A stretch of 64,000 bases of DNA from Candidatus Nitrosopolaris wilkensis (lineage in GTDB: Archaea > Thermoproteota > Nitrososphaeria > Nitrososphaerales > Nitrososphaeraceae): positions 27,820-91,819 of the forward strand of contig QHBN01000042.1 of assembly GCA_003176995.1 (NCBI GenBank), given 5' to 3'. The position numbers were made by a program, and so were the translations under genes. Positions 18,683 to 26,692 of this stretch are shown piece by piece; the stretch's first letter is position 1; the number at the start of each line of letters is the position of its first letter. The notes under the pieces were generated by a model. That model did no database searches. It was not told where the DNA came from and was given only the letters and a program-made list of their open reading frames with translations.

Positions 18683-19233
18683 TGCATCCAATTAAAGGGA
18701 TATTGGTAGAAAATAGAATAATTGTCTGGAATATAGAACACTCGCGTGCTTTATTTGGAAACGGATACTACGGTAAGCCGTTAGGAGTCCCAAAACCAAA
18801 AGGAATCCAATTTGATTCCCCACTAGTTTTGGATTTGATGGAGGGATGTTACTTGAGTCAAATAGGAAAACTCGAAATATCTAGTAATGGTGGCAGACGA
18901 TTATCATCCAAAGATATCCGGGCTATATGCAAGAAGGAATATGCAAATTTTGAGATCAAGTACATGGTTTTTCAGAACCTACGGGACAGGGGCTATATCG
19001 TATCACCGAGTCTTAAATTTGGCTGTGACTTTGCCGTTTACGAGCAGGGACCGGGGATTGACCATGCACCATATTTAGTGCAGGTCTTCAAGCCGACCGA
19101 CCATATGACGGCAACAGGAATTGTGCTTTTTGGAAGGTTAGCCACAACTGTGAAAAAGCAGTTTATCCTAGCAATCCCGAGGACTAAGGACAGAAAGGTT
19201 GATTTTGTCGGCTTTGAATGGTGGCGAGCCTAG
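18682..19233 (+). CDS. endA: tRNA-splicing endonuclease
   Basis: This 183-residue enzyme cuts the bulge-helix-bulge motif at archaeal intron-exon junctions. The catalytic triad is visible: Tyr120 in 'CDFAVYEQGPG', His128 in 'IDHAPYLVQV' and Lys158/159 in 'ATTVKKQFILAI'. Its length is that of the single-type homotetrameric (alpha4) enzyme or the catalytic subunit of the alpha2beta2 form; no second subunit lies nearby. It overlaps the DUF47 gene by one base, so the two are cotranslated. Its presence is relevant to the carB insertion. Confidence 0.93.
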   Translation: MHPIKGILVENRIIVWNIEHSRALFGNGYYGKPLGVPKPKGIQFDSPLVLDLMEGCYLSQIGKLEISSNGGRRLSSKDIRAICKKEYANFEIKYMVFQNLRDRGYIVSPSLKFGCDFAVYEQGPGIDHAPYLVQVFKPTDHMTATGIVLFGRLATTVKKQFILAIPRTKDRKVDFVGFEWWRA

Positions 19234-19254
19234 TAAAATAGAGCAGGTGTAGGT

Positions 19255-19902
19255 TTATCGATTCAAGGACAACTGAGTTGCAGGGGTTTTGTTCGACCAA
19301 CGGGCTTTTTGCTGGGGCAGGTCAAACTTTACCAAGTTTTCTCCGGAGATTGTGAGACGAGTGGCAAATTTATCATAGCCTGGTTCGAGCCAGCCCTTAT
19401 ATCTGATAGAGTTTTTGACGATATCAAATACGCTTGGCTTTTTCTCATCGACTTCTTCGTAACAGGATAAAAGTTCACCATACCTGATTTCTGTTTTCTT
19501 GTTAAAATGGGATAAATAATAGGCAAACACGGCGGCCTTTTCATAGTGATTGGACGGTTTTTTTTGTGCATAAAACTCCCTCAATCCAATCTTGTCTTCA
19601 TTTGCTTTTAGATGTACAGGAATTGGTGGAATGGTTAGAGACTGTTTTGAGGAGCTATGCCTCGTATTGTTCGTTTGCATTGCCGATAACTTTGTCTCTG
19701 TATGGAGAGGTAGAGATTTTTTATAAATTGCTTCCTGTTTGGAAAGGCCTTGTTCGACTCCCATGCCCATGGCCTCTCTAATTGCAGAATTGAAGAGTTC
19801 TTCAAACTTTTCTAAATGCTTGTCAACAAATGTAACAGTACCTTCTAATTCTACGATACCTTCCTTCGCATTAATTTTAAATTTTGCCTCTGGAACACTC
19901 AA
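19255..19902 (-). CDS. Conserved-looking archaeal protein of unknown function
   Basis: I do not recognise a named family. The 215-residue protein has an N-terminal beta-beta-alpha unit ('AKFKINAKEGIVELEGTVTF' then 'VDKHLEKFEELFNS'), a polar Ser/Thr/Gln-rich linker at about residues 60-95, and a C-terminal helical domain of about 90 residues ('EKAAVFAYYLSHFNKKTEIR', 'SIRYKGWLEPGYDKFATRLT') that looks winged-helix-like, ending with a wing-type strand pair and 'GENLVKFDL'. It is convergent with endA, 21 bp away, and has a good TATA box, so it is probably expressed from a leaderless mRNA. Confidence 0.7.
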   Translation of the reverse strand: MSVPEAKFKINAKEGIVELEGTVTFVDKHLEKFEELFNSAIREAMGMGVEQGLSKQEAIYKKSLPLHTETKLSAMQTNNTRHSSSKQSLTIPPIPVHLKANEDKIGLREFYAQKKPSNHYEKAAVFAYYLSHFNKKTEIRYGELLSCYEEVDEKKPSVFDIVKNSIRYKGWLEPGYDKFATRLTISGENLVKFDLPQQKARWSNKTPATQLSLNR

Positions 19903-19920
19903 TGTTGGTACGAGTAGCTA

Positions 19921-19932
19921 CCTTTTAATTAA
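19921..19932 (-). promoter_or_regulatory. TATA box of the minus-strand unknown gene
   Basis: CCTTTTAATTAA (plus reading) is centred about 25 nt upstream of the ATG at 19902, ideal for a leaderless archaeal transcript. Confidence 0.5.
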
Positions 19933-20041
19933 GTTGTCGGTACAATACCGTAACCTTGACCTCATCGTACACGAGAGAAACGAATCGATCATTTTAGTGC
20001 TCATCAGCCAGATCAGGACCAGACACGCATTCAGAGGTTAA

Positions 20042-20049
20042 CTTTAATA
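20042..20049 (+). promoter_or_regulatory. TATA box of the tandem SDR gene
   Basis: CTTTAATA is centred 26 nt before the GTG at 20072, supporting that GTG as a leaderless start. Confidence 0.45.
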
Positions 20050-20071
20050 GTCATGGGAAAGTGCTTAATCC

Positions 20072-21898
20072 GTGAAAGCGCAATCTTTTAGACCTTCTTT
20101 AAAATTTAACGGTAAAATAGTTGTAATCACTGGAAGCGGTACAGGAATAGGTCAGGCGATTGCTAAAAAATTTGCAGAAAACGGCGCACACATCGTGATT
20201 ATGGGACGAAGAAGAGAACCATTGGAGCTTACCTCTGCAATATTATCAGATACTGTAAAGGCTGCCGGTTCGACTGGCAAAGTACGATCTTTCCATGGGG
20301 TAGACGTGGCAGACGAGGTTGGGATTAACAATATGTTCAAAGTTATTAAAGAAGAATTTGGAACAGTCGATATTATCATAAATAATGCGGGAGTGTCAGG
20401 TCCGGTGAAGGTATTTACTAGTGCCACTCATGCAGAATTCAAGGAGTGTGTAGCGATTCATCTTACGGGGGCTTTTTGGACTTCGCTACAGGGAATTAAG
20501 TCAATGGAACGAGGTGGTAAGATAATTACGATTGCCACATTTTTCAGTGAAGAGAATCGCTATGAGCAAAGACCGTATCGATTTAGAGCACCCTACACTT
20601 CTGCACAAGGATCGAAGAATAGATTGGCAGAGGCTCTGGCTTGGGAGCTGGTAGAAAAAGGCATAAAGTCGATTGCTACAAATCCGGGTCCTGTCCACTC
20701 AGATCGAATTTATAAAACTGTCTACCCCAAGGCGGCAGCCGAGTTCCTAAGAATCGGTGGCTATCAAGGACTCACATCTATAGAAATTGAAAGAGTTTTA
20801 ACCATATTACTACAGCTACTCGGTCAACCTGAACCAATTATTTCGGAGGGCATAAGAGAAGCCGCCGACGAAATCTCGAAATCCCGGAAGAGTAACAGTA
20901 CTGACTCATTTTCAAGTGTTGCGAAAATAGAGGCAGTACTCTCTGGGTTACTTGCGAAGGTACAAGAAATCGCCGAAAAGATACAATTCAATACTGCCAA
21001 GATGATAGTCGACGGTGAATTTCTGACTCAAGACGATGTTGCGAATATGGTATTGAATCTGTGTGACGATGTTATAAGCAAGTTAATTAACGGTAGGGTT
21101 GTTCCCAACGATCGCGTATTTTATCCAGTCAAACCTCTAGTTGGAACTTCGATCTTGGGAACAAATTTACTTCTTCCAAAAATTAAGGACAAAGTTGTTG
21201 TCATTACAATAACGTCTTCATCGGAAAAGGATCTGGATCGTGCAAATAAAATCGCGGCAGCGTTGACTTCTAGCGATGTCAAACAAGTTGTAATACTTAC
21301 CAAGAATCCCGCAGATTTGACACGATTCAGAGGTTTCCACAGTCACTCAGTCAATCTTTCAGAAGAAAAGAGCGTACGAACGATTTTCGAAACGGTTAGA
21401 TCGAAGTTTGGCAGTCTAGATGCGTTGATACATCTCACAGGAGACTACGATTATAATTTACCTTTTTCCTCTCTGGTAAGAGCACAATGGGATTCATTGG
21501 TTGACAATTTCATTAATATCCCCGGTTTGATCGTGAAGGAAGCGGTTAATATGATGGCACCTGAAGGAGCAGCGGATGAACCGGTGAAATTCAGAGGCTC
21601 TAAAGGCGTGGTTGTAATCATCGGCCCTGATGCCCCTGTGGGTAAAAAGATTTCGGGAACAGTCAGAGCTCGGTCAGAAGTTTTTAGAGGTGCATTACGG
21701 CCATATACTGCCACCGTGAATCAAGAGCTTGCTGATGTCTTGGGTTCCGATATTCGACTCTATCTCCTACTGCCAGGAAATATAGAAGGAGGGCCGCCTG
21801 ATACTGAAATGTTGAAAAACTCCTTAACTCATCTACTCTCGGTTTCATCTCTCAAAAGAAGTGAAGTAATATTTTACATAGATGAATCGAAAAGTTAA
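20072..21898 (+). CDS. Tandem short-chain dehydrogenase, malonyl-CoA-reductase-like
   Basis: The 608-residue protein holds two SDR-like Rossmann units. The first is complete: 'VVITGSGTGIGQAIAKKF' (residues 17-34), 'IIINNAGVSG', 'ATFFSE' and 'NPGPVHSDRIYKTVYPKAA'. The second (from about 370) lacks the glycine motif and active-site tyrosine and looks structural. This complete-plus-degenerate SDR pairing, and the 'GP-x-SDRI' and 'xFFS' blocks, resemble the SDR pairs of the Chloroflexus bifunctional malonyl-CoA reductase, so a reductase step of the archaeal 3-hydroxypropionate/4-hydroxybutyrate carbon-fixation cycle is a reasonable inference. The catalytic Y-x3-K reads Y175-T-S-A-Q179, with a lysine only at 182. 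Confidence 0.8.
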   Translation: MKAQSFRPSLKFNGKIVVITGSGTGIGQAIAKKFAENGAHIVIMGRRREPLELTSAILSDTVKAAGSTGKVRSFHGVDVADEVGINNMFKVIKEEFGTVDIIINNAGVSGPVKVFTSATHAEFKECVAIHLTGAFWTSLQGIKSMERGGKIITIATFFSEENRYEQRPYRFRAPYTSAQGSKNRLAEALAWELVEKGIKSIATNPGPVHSDRIYKTVYPKAAAEFLRIGGYQGLTSIEIERVLTILLQLLGQPEPIISEGIREAADEISKSRKSNSTDSFSSVAKIEAVLSGLLAKVQEIAEKIQFNTAKMIVDGEFLTQDDVANMVLNLCDDVISKLINGRVVPNDRVFYPVKPLVGTSILGTNLLLPKIKDKVVVITITSSSEKDLDRANKIAAALTSSDVKQVVILTKNPADLTRFRGFHSHSVNLSEEKSVRTIFETVRSKFGSLDALIHLTGDYDYNLPFSSLVRAQWDSLVDNFINIPGLIVKEAVNMMAPEGAADEPVKFRGSKGVVVIIGPDAPVGKKISGTVRARSEVFRGALRPYTATVNQELADVLGSDIRLYLLLPGNIEGGPPDTEMLKNSLTHLLSVSSLKRSEVIFYIDESKS

Positions 21899-22327
21899 AT
21901 TGTCATTATGATGGTACCCAGGCAGAGTCAGCATACTGCTGTCCTTGGAGAACAATTGCCTGTCTACTCTAAGAACTAATTAGCCCGCACAATAATATAT
22001 TCCCGATAAGCCCTAGGATTGTGCTTTGCCTGCATAACCGTTTGATGGTTGGCTGAACATTAGTATTATATTTATATTTTGAAGTTGTTTCTCATGAGTA
22101 TGTTCGATCCTGCCAAACTGTGGTTGAAGGATGGAATGGTTACGTAAGAGAAAACAGGAAAAGTGAAAATTTGCTGGCCACATGATAACCGAAGTGCTCC
22201 GTTTCATCATAAATTCACCAATAATTCTTGAACGGCTTGGAACGAAAAAGAAGTATGTGATTGAAAAAGTGACCGGGGAATAAAAATACGAAAGCTACTC
22301 AGACTGCGTGTGAGGCAGTAAAGCAGT
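21899..22327. other. Intergenic region between convergent genes
   Basis: About 430 bp. A strong AT-rich TATA-like run (TATTATATTTATATTTTG near 22063-22080) precedes only a 17-codon plus-strand ORF starting 'MSMFDPAKLWLKDGMVT', which is either a micropeptide or the remnant of a lost gene. No other gene seen. Confidence 0.4.
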
Positions 22328-22627
22328 TTAACTTGTGACTTGCTCGCTAGTTGATTCTGGTGTCGATGTTGAGGCTGGAGACGATGATGTGGTCGATGGT
22401 CCCCCATTCACAATTTCAGCAGTGGCGAACCTGTTTCCGACCTGCACCACTCGAATCTTGGCGTTCTGACCTACCTTACCGTTCTTCACAAAGATTACAA
22501 ATCCCTGTATCCTTGCAATACCGTCTCCTTTCCTACTGATCTCCGTAATCTGTACGTCATAGTCTTTACCAGTTTCGACTGGTTTTGGACCAAAGTTATC
22601 GTTTCTTCTGAATCCTCCGTAACTCAT
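22328..22627 (-). CDS. TRAM-domain RNA-binding protein
   Basis: The 99-residue protein is a stand-alone TRAM domain: 'VETGKDYDVQITEISRKGDG' followed by 'IARIQGFVIFVKNGKVGQNA' and 'IRVVQVGNRFATAEIV'. Single-TRAM proteins of archaea bind RNA and have been linked to cold adaptation and RNA chaperone activity. Both ends are disordered: an N-terminal Arg/Asn/Gly patch and a Ser/Thr/Pro C-terminal tail. A TATA-like GTTTATATATGG lies about 36 nt upstream. Confidence 0.92.
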   Translation of the reverse strand: MSYGGFRRNDNFGPKPVETGKDYDVQITEISRKGDGIARIQGFVIFVKNGKVGQNAKIRVVQVGNRFATAEIVNGGPSTTSSSPASTSTPESTSEQVTS

Positions 22628-22697
22628 TCTTAATACCTTAACTCAAGTCAGATAATGAACCATATATAAACTGTCAAAAGCGCGATCCGGTGTGTGT

Positions 22698-23531
22698 TTA
22701 CGTTCCAACTCTAATTCCGGGCTCGCATATTGACCGCAAGCATTCTATGGCTGAAAGTATTGCGAGAAAACTGGTCTTTGGATTGTTCGGGCTCGGAACG
22801 TTTCGCACAGTTAAAGACATCTCTCCGAAAGCACCCGTCGCCTCAATTTGATGTTGATTTACAGTAATATTAGGATCAGCAATAATTCTGACTTTCGTTT
22901 GTTGAATGCCAATTCCTGCAAGGCTGAGTACTGCCGCAACATTGATATTGGCAGGAAATTTGTTGACTGCGTCTGCTGCGGTCCCTTGAAAAACCAACGT
23001 CTTTTTTTTTATGGAATTCAATCTTGTAGGCTCGGAATTAAAAAAAGGAGCACCGGCTAGAGCTCTGGGATTTTTTGTTGTTGTGAGCGTCACTGAATCT
23101 AGCATTCCTTTTACACTCTTAATTGCATCTATGCCCGCGATCGCACCGGAGGGGACATAAATATGAGTTCCATTCGTGTAGACCACACTCAACAATTGGG
23201 ATAAGAAAAACTCGTCTGCTAATGCCCCAACGCTCATTATGAGCAGATCCTTCTTATTTTCCACAACATGTTTACTAAAAGTTTTTGCCGCTGCCTGAGT
23301 GGCAGCTTCAATAACGATGTCCGCATCTTTGAATTCAGAAGAAGAAGTCAATTCTGAAAAGTGTGAAAATATAGCTACATTATCTTTACGTAATCGCAAT
23401 TTCAGTTTCTGTGCCGCATGTTCGACGGTATCAAATAGCGCTAACAGCGTAGCGCTTCCTACTTTACCAGAATCTATGGCCACCGCTAGTTCGCTTCCAA
23501 TAGTTCCACAACCTATAAGGCAAACCTTCAT
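22698..23531 (-). CDS. nadX: L-aspartate dehydrogenase
   Basis: NadX oxidises aspartate to iminoaspartate, the first step of de novo NAD synthesis, in place of NadB. The Rossmann start 'KVCLIGCGTIGSELAVAID' and the catalytic region 'ADIVIEAATQAAAKTFSKHV', 'IYVPSGAIAGIDAIKSVKG', 'ATGAFGEMSLTVRNVPSPNNPKT' identify the family. The start is taken as ATG 23531; a GTG nine bases further upstream is also in frame. It lies 67 bp after rps30e on the same strand, and next to nadA and nadC. Confidence 0.94.
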   Translation of the reverse strand: MKVCLIGCGTIGSELAVAIDSGKVGSATLLALFDTVEHAAQKLKLRLRKDNVAIFSHFSELTSSSEFKDADIVIEAATQAAAKTFSKHVVENKKDLLIMSVGALADEFFLSQLLSVVYTNGTHIYVPSGAIAGIDAIKSVKGMLDSVTLTTTKNPRALAGAPFFNSEPTRLNSIKKKTLVFQGTAADAVNKFPANINVAAVLSLAGIGIQQTKVRIIADPNITVNQHQIEATGAFGEMSLTVRNVPSPNNPKTSFLAILSAIECLRSICEPGIRVGT

Positions 23532-23598
23532 CAGAAACACTGGTTTTTTACGTCGATAGAATCGTAATGCCTGTCATTGCTTCAGGCTTGTTAATTTT

Positions 23599-23778
23599 CT
23601 AACGTCTTCCGCCTCGCTCTGGCTTCTTCTGCCCTGGTGGTCGCCTTTTCTCAAAGCGTTTAATAAAGTTATTCTTATTACGCAACTTTGAGACAGGGCT
23701 AAGTCTTACCTTCCCTTGAATTTTTGGAGTCTGCCCCCTTACCTTCCCAGCCTTCGTCAGAGATCCATGCGTTGGCAT
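23599..23778 (-). CDS. rps30e: 30S ribosomal protein S30e
   Basis: This 59-residue gene is missing from the ORF track. It begins '[20 protein letters not shown]', the unmistakable S30e N-terminus, and continues with a very basic tail ('[15 protein letters not shown]') as expected for this small-subunit ribosomal protein. S30e occurs in eukaryotes and in some archaeal lineages including Nitrososphaerota. It precedes nadX and has a TATA box about 29 nt before its ATG. The track ORF 23699..23902 is an overlapping frame of the same region. Confidence 0.93.
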   Translation of the reverse strand: MPTHGSLTKAGKVRGQTPKIQGKVRLSPVSKLRNKNNFIKRFEKRRPPGQKKPERGGRR

Positions 23779-23803
23779 TGCTGGCCACTATTGAAACTAC
23801 ATC

Positions 23804-23812
23804 TAATATATA
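23804..23812 (-). promoter_or_regulatory. TATA box of rps30e
   Basis: TAATATATA lies about 30 nt upstream of the S30e ATG in the 150-bp spacer between divergent rps30e and nadA. Confidence 0.55.
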
Positions 23813-23899
23813 CATATGCACTTTCATGTCAACACAGCTATAGTGGCAAGTATTGCCTACGACATGAACCAGTGGGGCAATCCTATCCTCGATTATACT

Positions 23900-23909
23900 C
23901 ATTTAAATG
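23900..23909 (+). promoter_or_regulatory. TATA box of nadA
   Basis: CATTTAAATG is a palindromic TATA-like element centred 26 nt before ATG 23931. The upstream in-frame ATG (23907) falls inside it, which argues for 23931 as the real start. Confidence 0.5.
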
Positions 23910-23930
23910 TGCTGTGAGACATGTACGATT

Positions 23931-24878
23931 ATGATGCTTGAAGCAGACTACAAACATCGAGTGCTATCCTTGAAGAAGGAAAAAAACGCAGTGATTCTAG
24001 CACATAACTATCAGCTGCCTGAAGTGCAAGATGTCGCGGATGTTATAGGTGATTCATTAGCACTCTCGCGAACTGCCGCTCAGTCAGACGCCGATACGAT
24101 AGTGTTCTGTGGCGTACACTTCATGGCGGAGACCGCTGCTATCATTTGTCCAGATAAGCAAGTTTTAATTCCTGATCCTGACGCAGGCTGTTCACTCGCT
24201 GCTAGTATTAATGCCCGTGAATTGAAATCTTGGATAGCTGAGCATCATGATGCTGTAGTAGTAAGTTACGTTAACACCACAGCAGAGGTAAAGGCCCTGT
24301 CAGATTACTGTTGTACATCTTCTAATGCGGTTAATGTAGTGAACAGCATACCCTCGAATAGAGAAATACTATTCCTGCCAGATATGTTTCTCGGATCATA
24401 TGTAGCTAAAATGACTAAGAGGAAAAACATGTACATTTGGCCCGGTGAATGTCACGTACACGCTGATATAAAGGCTCAAGACATTAATGAGATGTTCAAG
24501 AATTTCAACAATGCTGATTTCCTGGTGCATCCGGAGTGTGGTTGTACCTCAACAACATTGTATCATATCGCGACTGGAGAATTGGAAAAATCTGCACATA
24601 TACTTTCCACCGAAGGAATGATGAAACACGCATCCGCATCCCCTGCAAAGCAGTTTGTAGTTGCAACAGAAACGGGTATACTCTACAGAATGAAGAAGGA
24701 AAATCCACATAAACAATTCATACCTATTAAGAAAGACGCTATATGCAAATATATGAAATTGATCAATTTGGAAAAAATTCAAAATTCGCTTCTTAATAAC
24801 GTGTATCAAGTTAAAGTTCCTCCTAAAACCGCTGTGAAAGCACGAGCCGCCATCGAGCGGATGCTAGCAATATCGTGA
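23931..24878 (+). CDS. nadA: Quinolinate synthase
   Basis: NadA condenses iminoaspartate with dihydroxyacetone phosphate to quinolinate and needs a [4Fe-4S] cluster. The triplicated domain fold shows 'ILAHNYQLPEVQDVADVIGD', 'FCGVHFMAETAAIICP', 'PDPDAGCSLAA', 'YVNTTAEVKALSDYCCTSSNA', 'WPGECHVHADI' and 'HPECGCTSTT'. Conserved cysteines in the DYCC and PECGC motifs plus a later one fit the cluster ligands. The substrate-making enzyme NadX and the next enzyme NadC flank it. Start chosen at 23931 from TATA spacing; 23907 is the longer alternative. Confidence 0.95.
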   Translation: MMLEADYKHRVLSLKKEKNAVILAHNYQLPEVQDVADVIGDSLALSRTAAQSDADTIVFCGVHFMAETAAIICPDKQVLIPDPDAGCSLAASINARELKSWIAEHHDAVVVSYVNTTAEVKALSDYCCTSSNAVNVVNSIPSNREILFLPDMFLGSYVAKMTKRKNMYIWPGECHVHADIKAQDINEMFKNFNNADFLVHPECGCTSTTLYHIATGELEKSAHILSTEGMMKHASASPAKQFVVATETGILYRMKKENPHKQFIPIKKDAICKYMKLINLEKIQNSLLNNVYQVKVPPKTAVKARAAIERMLAIS

Positions 24879-24920
24879 CTGAAGAATACGAAAGGGGAGG
24901 AAGAAGGTGCGAGTAGTGAA

Positions 24921-25808
24921 TTAATATGGCTGGCAATCACTGTTGCTCATTATCTCTAGGCTATAATCAATTGCTTTTGGAGAATGGGTTAGGTACCCGA
25001 GCGAAATAATATCAGGTTGTAACTTTGCGTAGTCAGCTATGTTATGCGGATCAATCCTTCCTGAAATCTCTACTTTGACTTTTTTACGAACGCCCATTTT
25101 TCTAATCTGGGTTATTGCAGCTTTTGCTTGCTTTGGAGAAAAGTTATCGAGCATTATGATATCTGACCCTGCCCTAACCGCGGAGACCATTTCGGCCAAA
25201 TTCTTTACTTCGCATTCCAATAATAAACATCCGTTAATTTTTTCTCTCGCCAGTCTGATAGATTGTTCGATCGAGTCGGCCAATACCAGATGATTATCCT
25301 TTATCAAGGCCATGTCATCAAGTTTGATCCTATGGGTCACTCCACCTCCTAATAATACAGCTTTTTTGTCGAAAGATCTCAGTCCTGGAGCGGTCTTCCG
25401 GGTACAAGCAACTTTTATGGATCTGTTAATTTTTCCAACCATCTCAACAAGTTTCCGAGTTTCCGTTGCAATCCCGCTCATTCTCATTATCAGATTTAAT
25501 GCGGTTCTCTCTGCTTGGAGTATAGCGAGCGCTCTCCCAGAAATATTCATTACTATACTACCATCTTCTACACGAGATCCGTCTGTCACTAAGGTCTGAA
25601 CCCTACACTTACAAATGTCGAAAAGGATTCCGGCTTCCTCAAGACCAGCTATTATTGCCGATTTTCCGGATTTACAGATAATTTGGGCGCAACCAGAGAG
25701 ATCTGGTGAGAGAATGCTTTCGCTAGTAACGTCACCAGTGCCCACGTCCTGTTGTAAGAAACTTATTAGCGATTCTCTAACCTCAAGATACGCACGTAAA
25801 TTCTTCAT
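24921..25808 (-). CDS. nadC: Nicotinate-nucleotide pyrophosphorylase (quinolinate phosphoribosyltransferase)
   Basis: NadC converts quinolinate and PRPP to nicotinate mononucleotide with loss of CO2, completing the nadX-nadA-nadC pathway. Signatures are 'FLQQDVGTGDVTSESIL', 'ERTALNLIMRMSGIATETRK', 'CTRKTAPGLRSFDKKAVLLG' and 'HRIKLDDMALIKDNHL', and the barrel end 'EISGRIDPHNIADYA'. At 295 residues it has normal length. It is tail-to-tail with nadA, 42 bp apart, and lies 18 bp downstream of spt4, so it may share a transcript with spt4-rpoE. Confidence 0.96.
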   Translation of the reverse strand: MKNLRAYLEVRESLISFLQQDVGTGDVTSESILSPDLSGCAQIICKSGKSAIIAGLEEAGILFDICKCRVQTLVTDGSRVEDGSIVMNISGRALAILQAERTALNLIMRMSGIATETRKLVEMVGKINRSIKVACTRKTAPGLRSFDKKAVLLGGGVTHRIKLDDMALIKDNHLVLADSIEQSIRLAREKINGCLLLECEVKNLAEMVSAVRAGSDIIMLDNFSPKQAKAAITQIRKMGVRKKVKVEISGRIDPHNIADYAKLQPDIISLGYLTHSPKAIDYSLEIMSNSDCQPY

Positions 25809-25826
25809 CTTTCTTTTTTGTCACGA

Positions 25827-26015
25827 TTAAGCCACCTTGAGCGCGTATTTATGTGGAACTGTTATATCGAGTGTGGCCGCCACCATAGATTTTGCCGGCT
25901 CAAAAATCAGGATAATGCCAGACCAGTCCGGGCTTAGATCGGCCGACTTACAAACTGGACAAACCTTACCAACTGTGACAGCTTTGCACTTTTTACAAGC
26001 TAGTTCCCTAGCCAA
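25827..26015 (-). CDS. spt4: Transcription elongation factor Spt4
   Basis: The 62-residue zinc protein has the Spt4 pattern: 'ACKKCKAVTVGKVCPVCKSA' (two C-x2-C pairs) followed by 'DLSPDWSGIILIFEPAKSMV'. Spt4 pairs with Spt5 to clamp RNA polymerase on DNA during elongation. It starts at TTG directly after the rpoE stop codon (TAA then TTG), the usual archaeal rpoE-spt4 pair. Confidence 0.95.
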   Translation of the reverse strand: MARELACKKCKAVTVGKVCPVCKSADLSPDWSGIILIFEPAKSMVAATLDITVPHKYALKVA

Positions 26016-26624
26016 TTATTTATTCCCACCTGCTCCGCCTTTCTTTTCCTTCACAGGTGCTGCCGCCGGTGGCTGCTTTGCTCTAATCACCTCCTGTTCA
26101 ATCCATTCAGTAGCACCAAGGAAGGGTTGTCTACAGGTTATGCCTATTTTTCCCATTGCAGCTCCCTTCCCAAGACTTATGGCTGTAACCCTTGCGCGTA
26201 TACGCGAGCCAATTTTTAAACTCTTGGCTGTTTGATTGGCGACTATGACACCTTGTTTAACGTCGCTTCTCAGATAATCATCGGTAATCTGCGACAGGTG
26301 TAACAACGCATCAGTCGGCCCAATTCTCACAAAAGCTCCGAAATCAGTAATTTCAACTACTTCGCCCTCCACCACCTCCTGCAACTTTGGATAGAACGTT
26401 AATGCCTTGAAGGTTACCCTATGGTAGGTAGCACCATCGCCTGCCACCAGTTTACCAACTGAATTGGCAATAGCATCAATGATCATTATGACGTATCCGA
26501 GCTCAGGACTGATCATACTCTCGTATTTTTCTTTTAAAATTCCAATAGCTGTATCCTTCAATGAATTTTTTAATCTACTAGGAGGAATTCTAACTACATC
26601 ACTCATATGCACTATTTCAAACAT
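26016..26624 (-). CDS. rpoE: RNA polymerase subunit E (Rpb7 homologue)
   Basis: RpoE forms the stalk of archaeal RNA polymerase with RpoF and binds emerging RNA. The N-terminal tip domain 'SDVVRIPPSRLKNSLKDTAI' is followed by an S1 RNA-binding domain ('EGEVVEITDFGAFVRIGPTD') and a Lys/Pro/Ala-rich tail. ATG 26624 ('MFEIVHMSDVVRIPP') matches the family start better than the track's longer ORF to 26657. It is immediately followed by spt4. Confidence 0.95.
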   Translation of the reverse strand: MFEIVHMSDVVRIPPSRLKNSLKDTAIGILKEKYESMISPELGYVIMIIDAIANSVGKLVAGDGATYHRVTFKALTFYPKLQEVVEGEVVEITDFGAFVRIGPTDALLHLSQITDDYLRSDVKQGVIVANQTAKSLKIGSRIRARVTAISLGKGAAMGKIGITCRQPFLGATEWIEQEVIRAKQPPAAAPVKEKKGGAGGNK

Positions 26625-26692
26625 AATGGATGTACGCTTGTTGGATCCAAGCATCAATTTATGAACCTTTTGGATACTTTAACCATGTCCTA

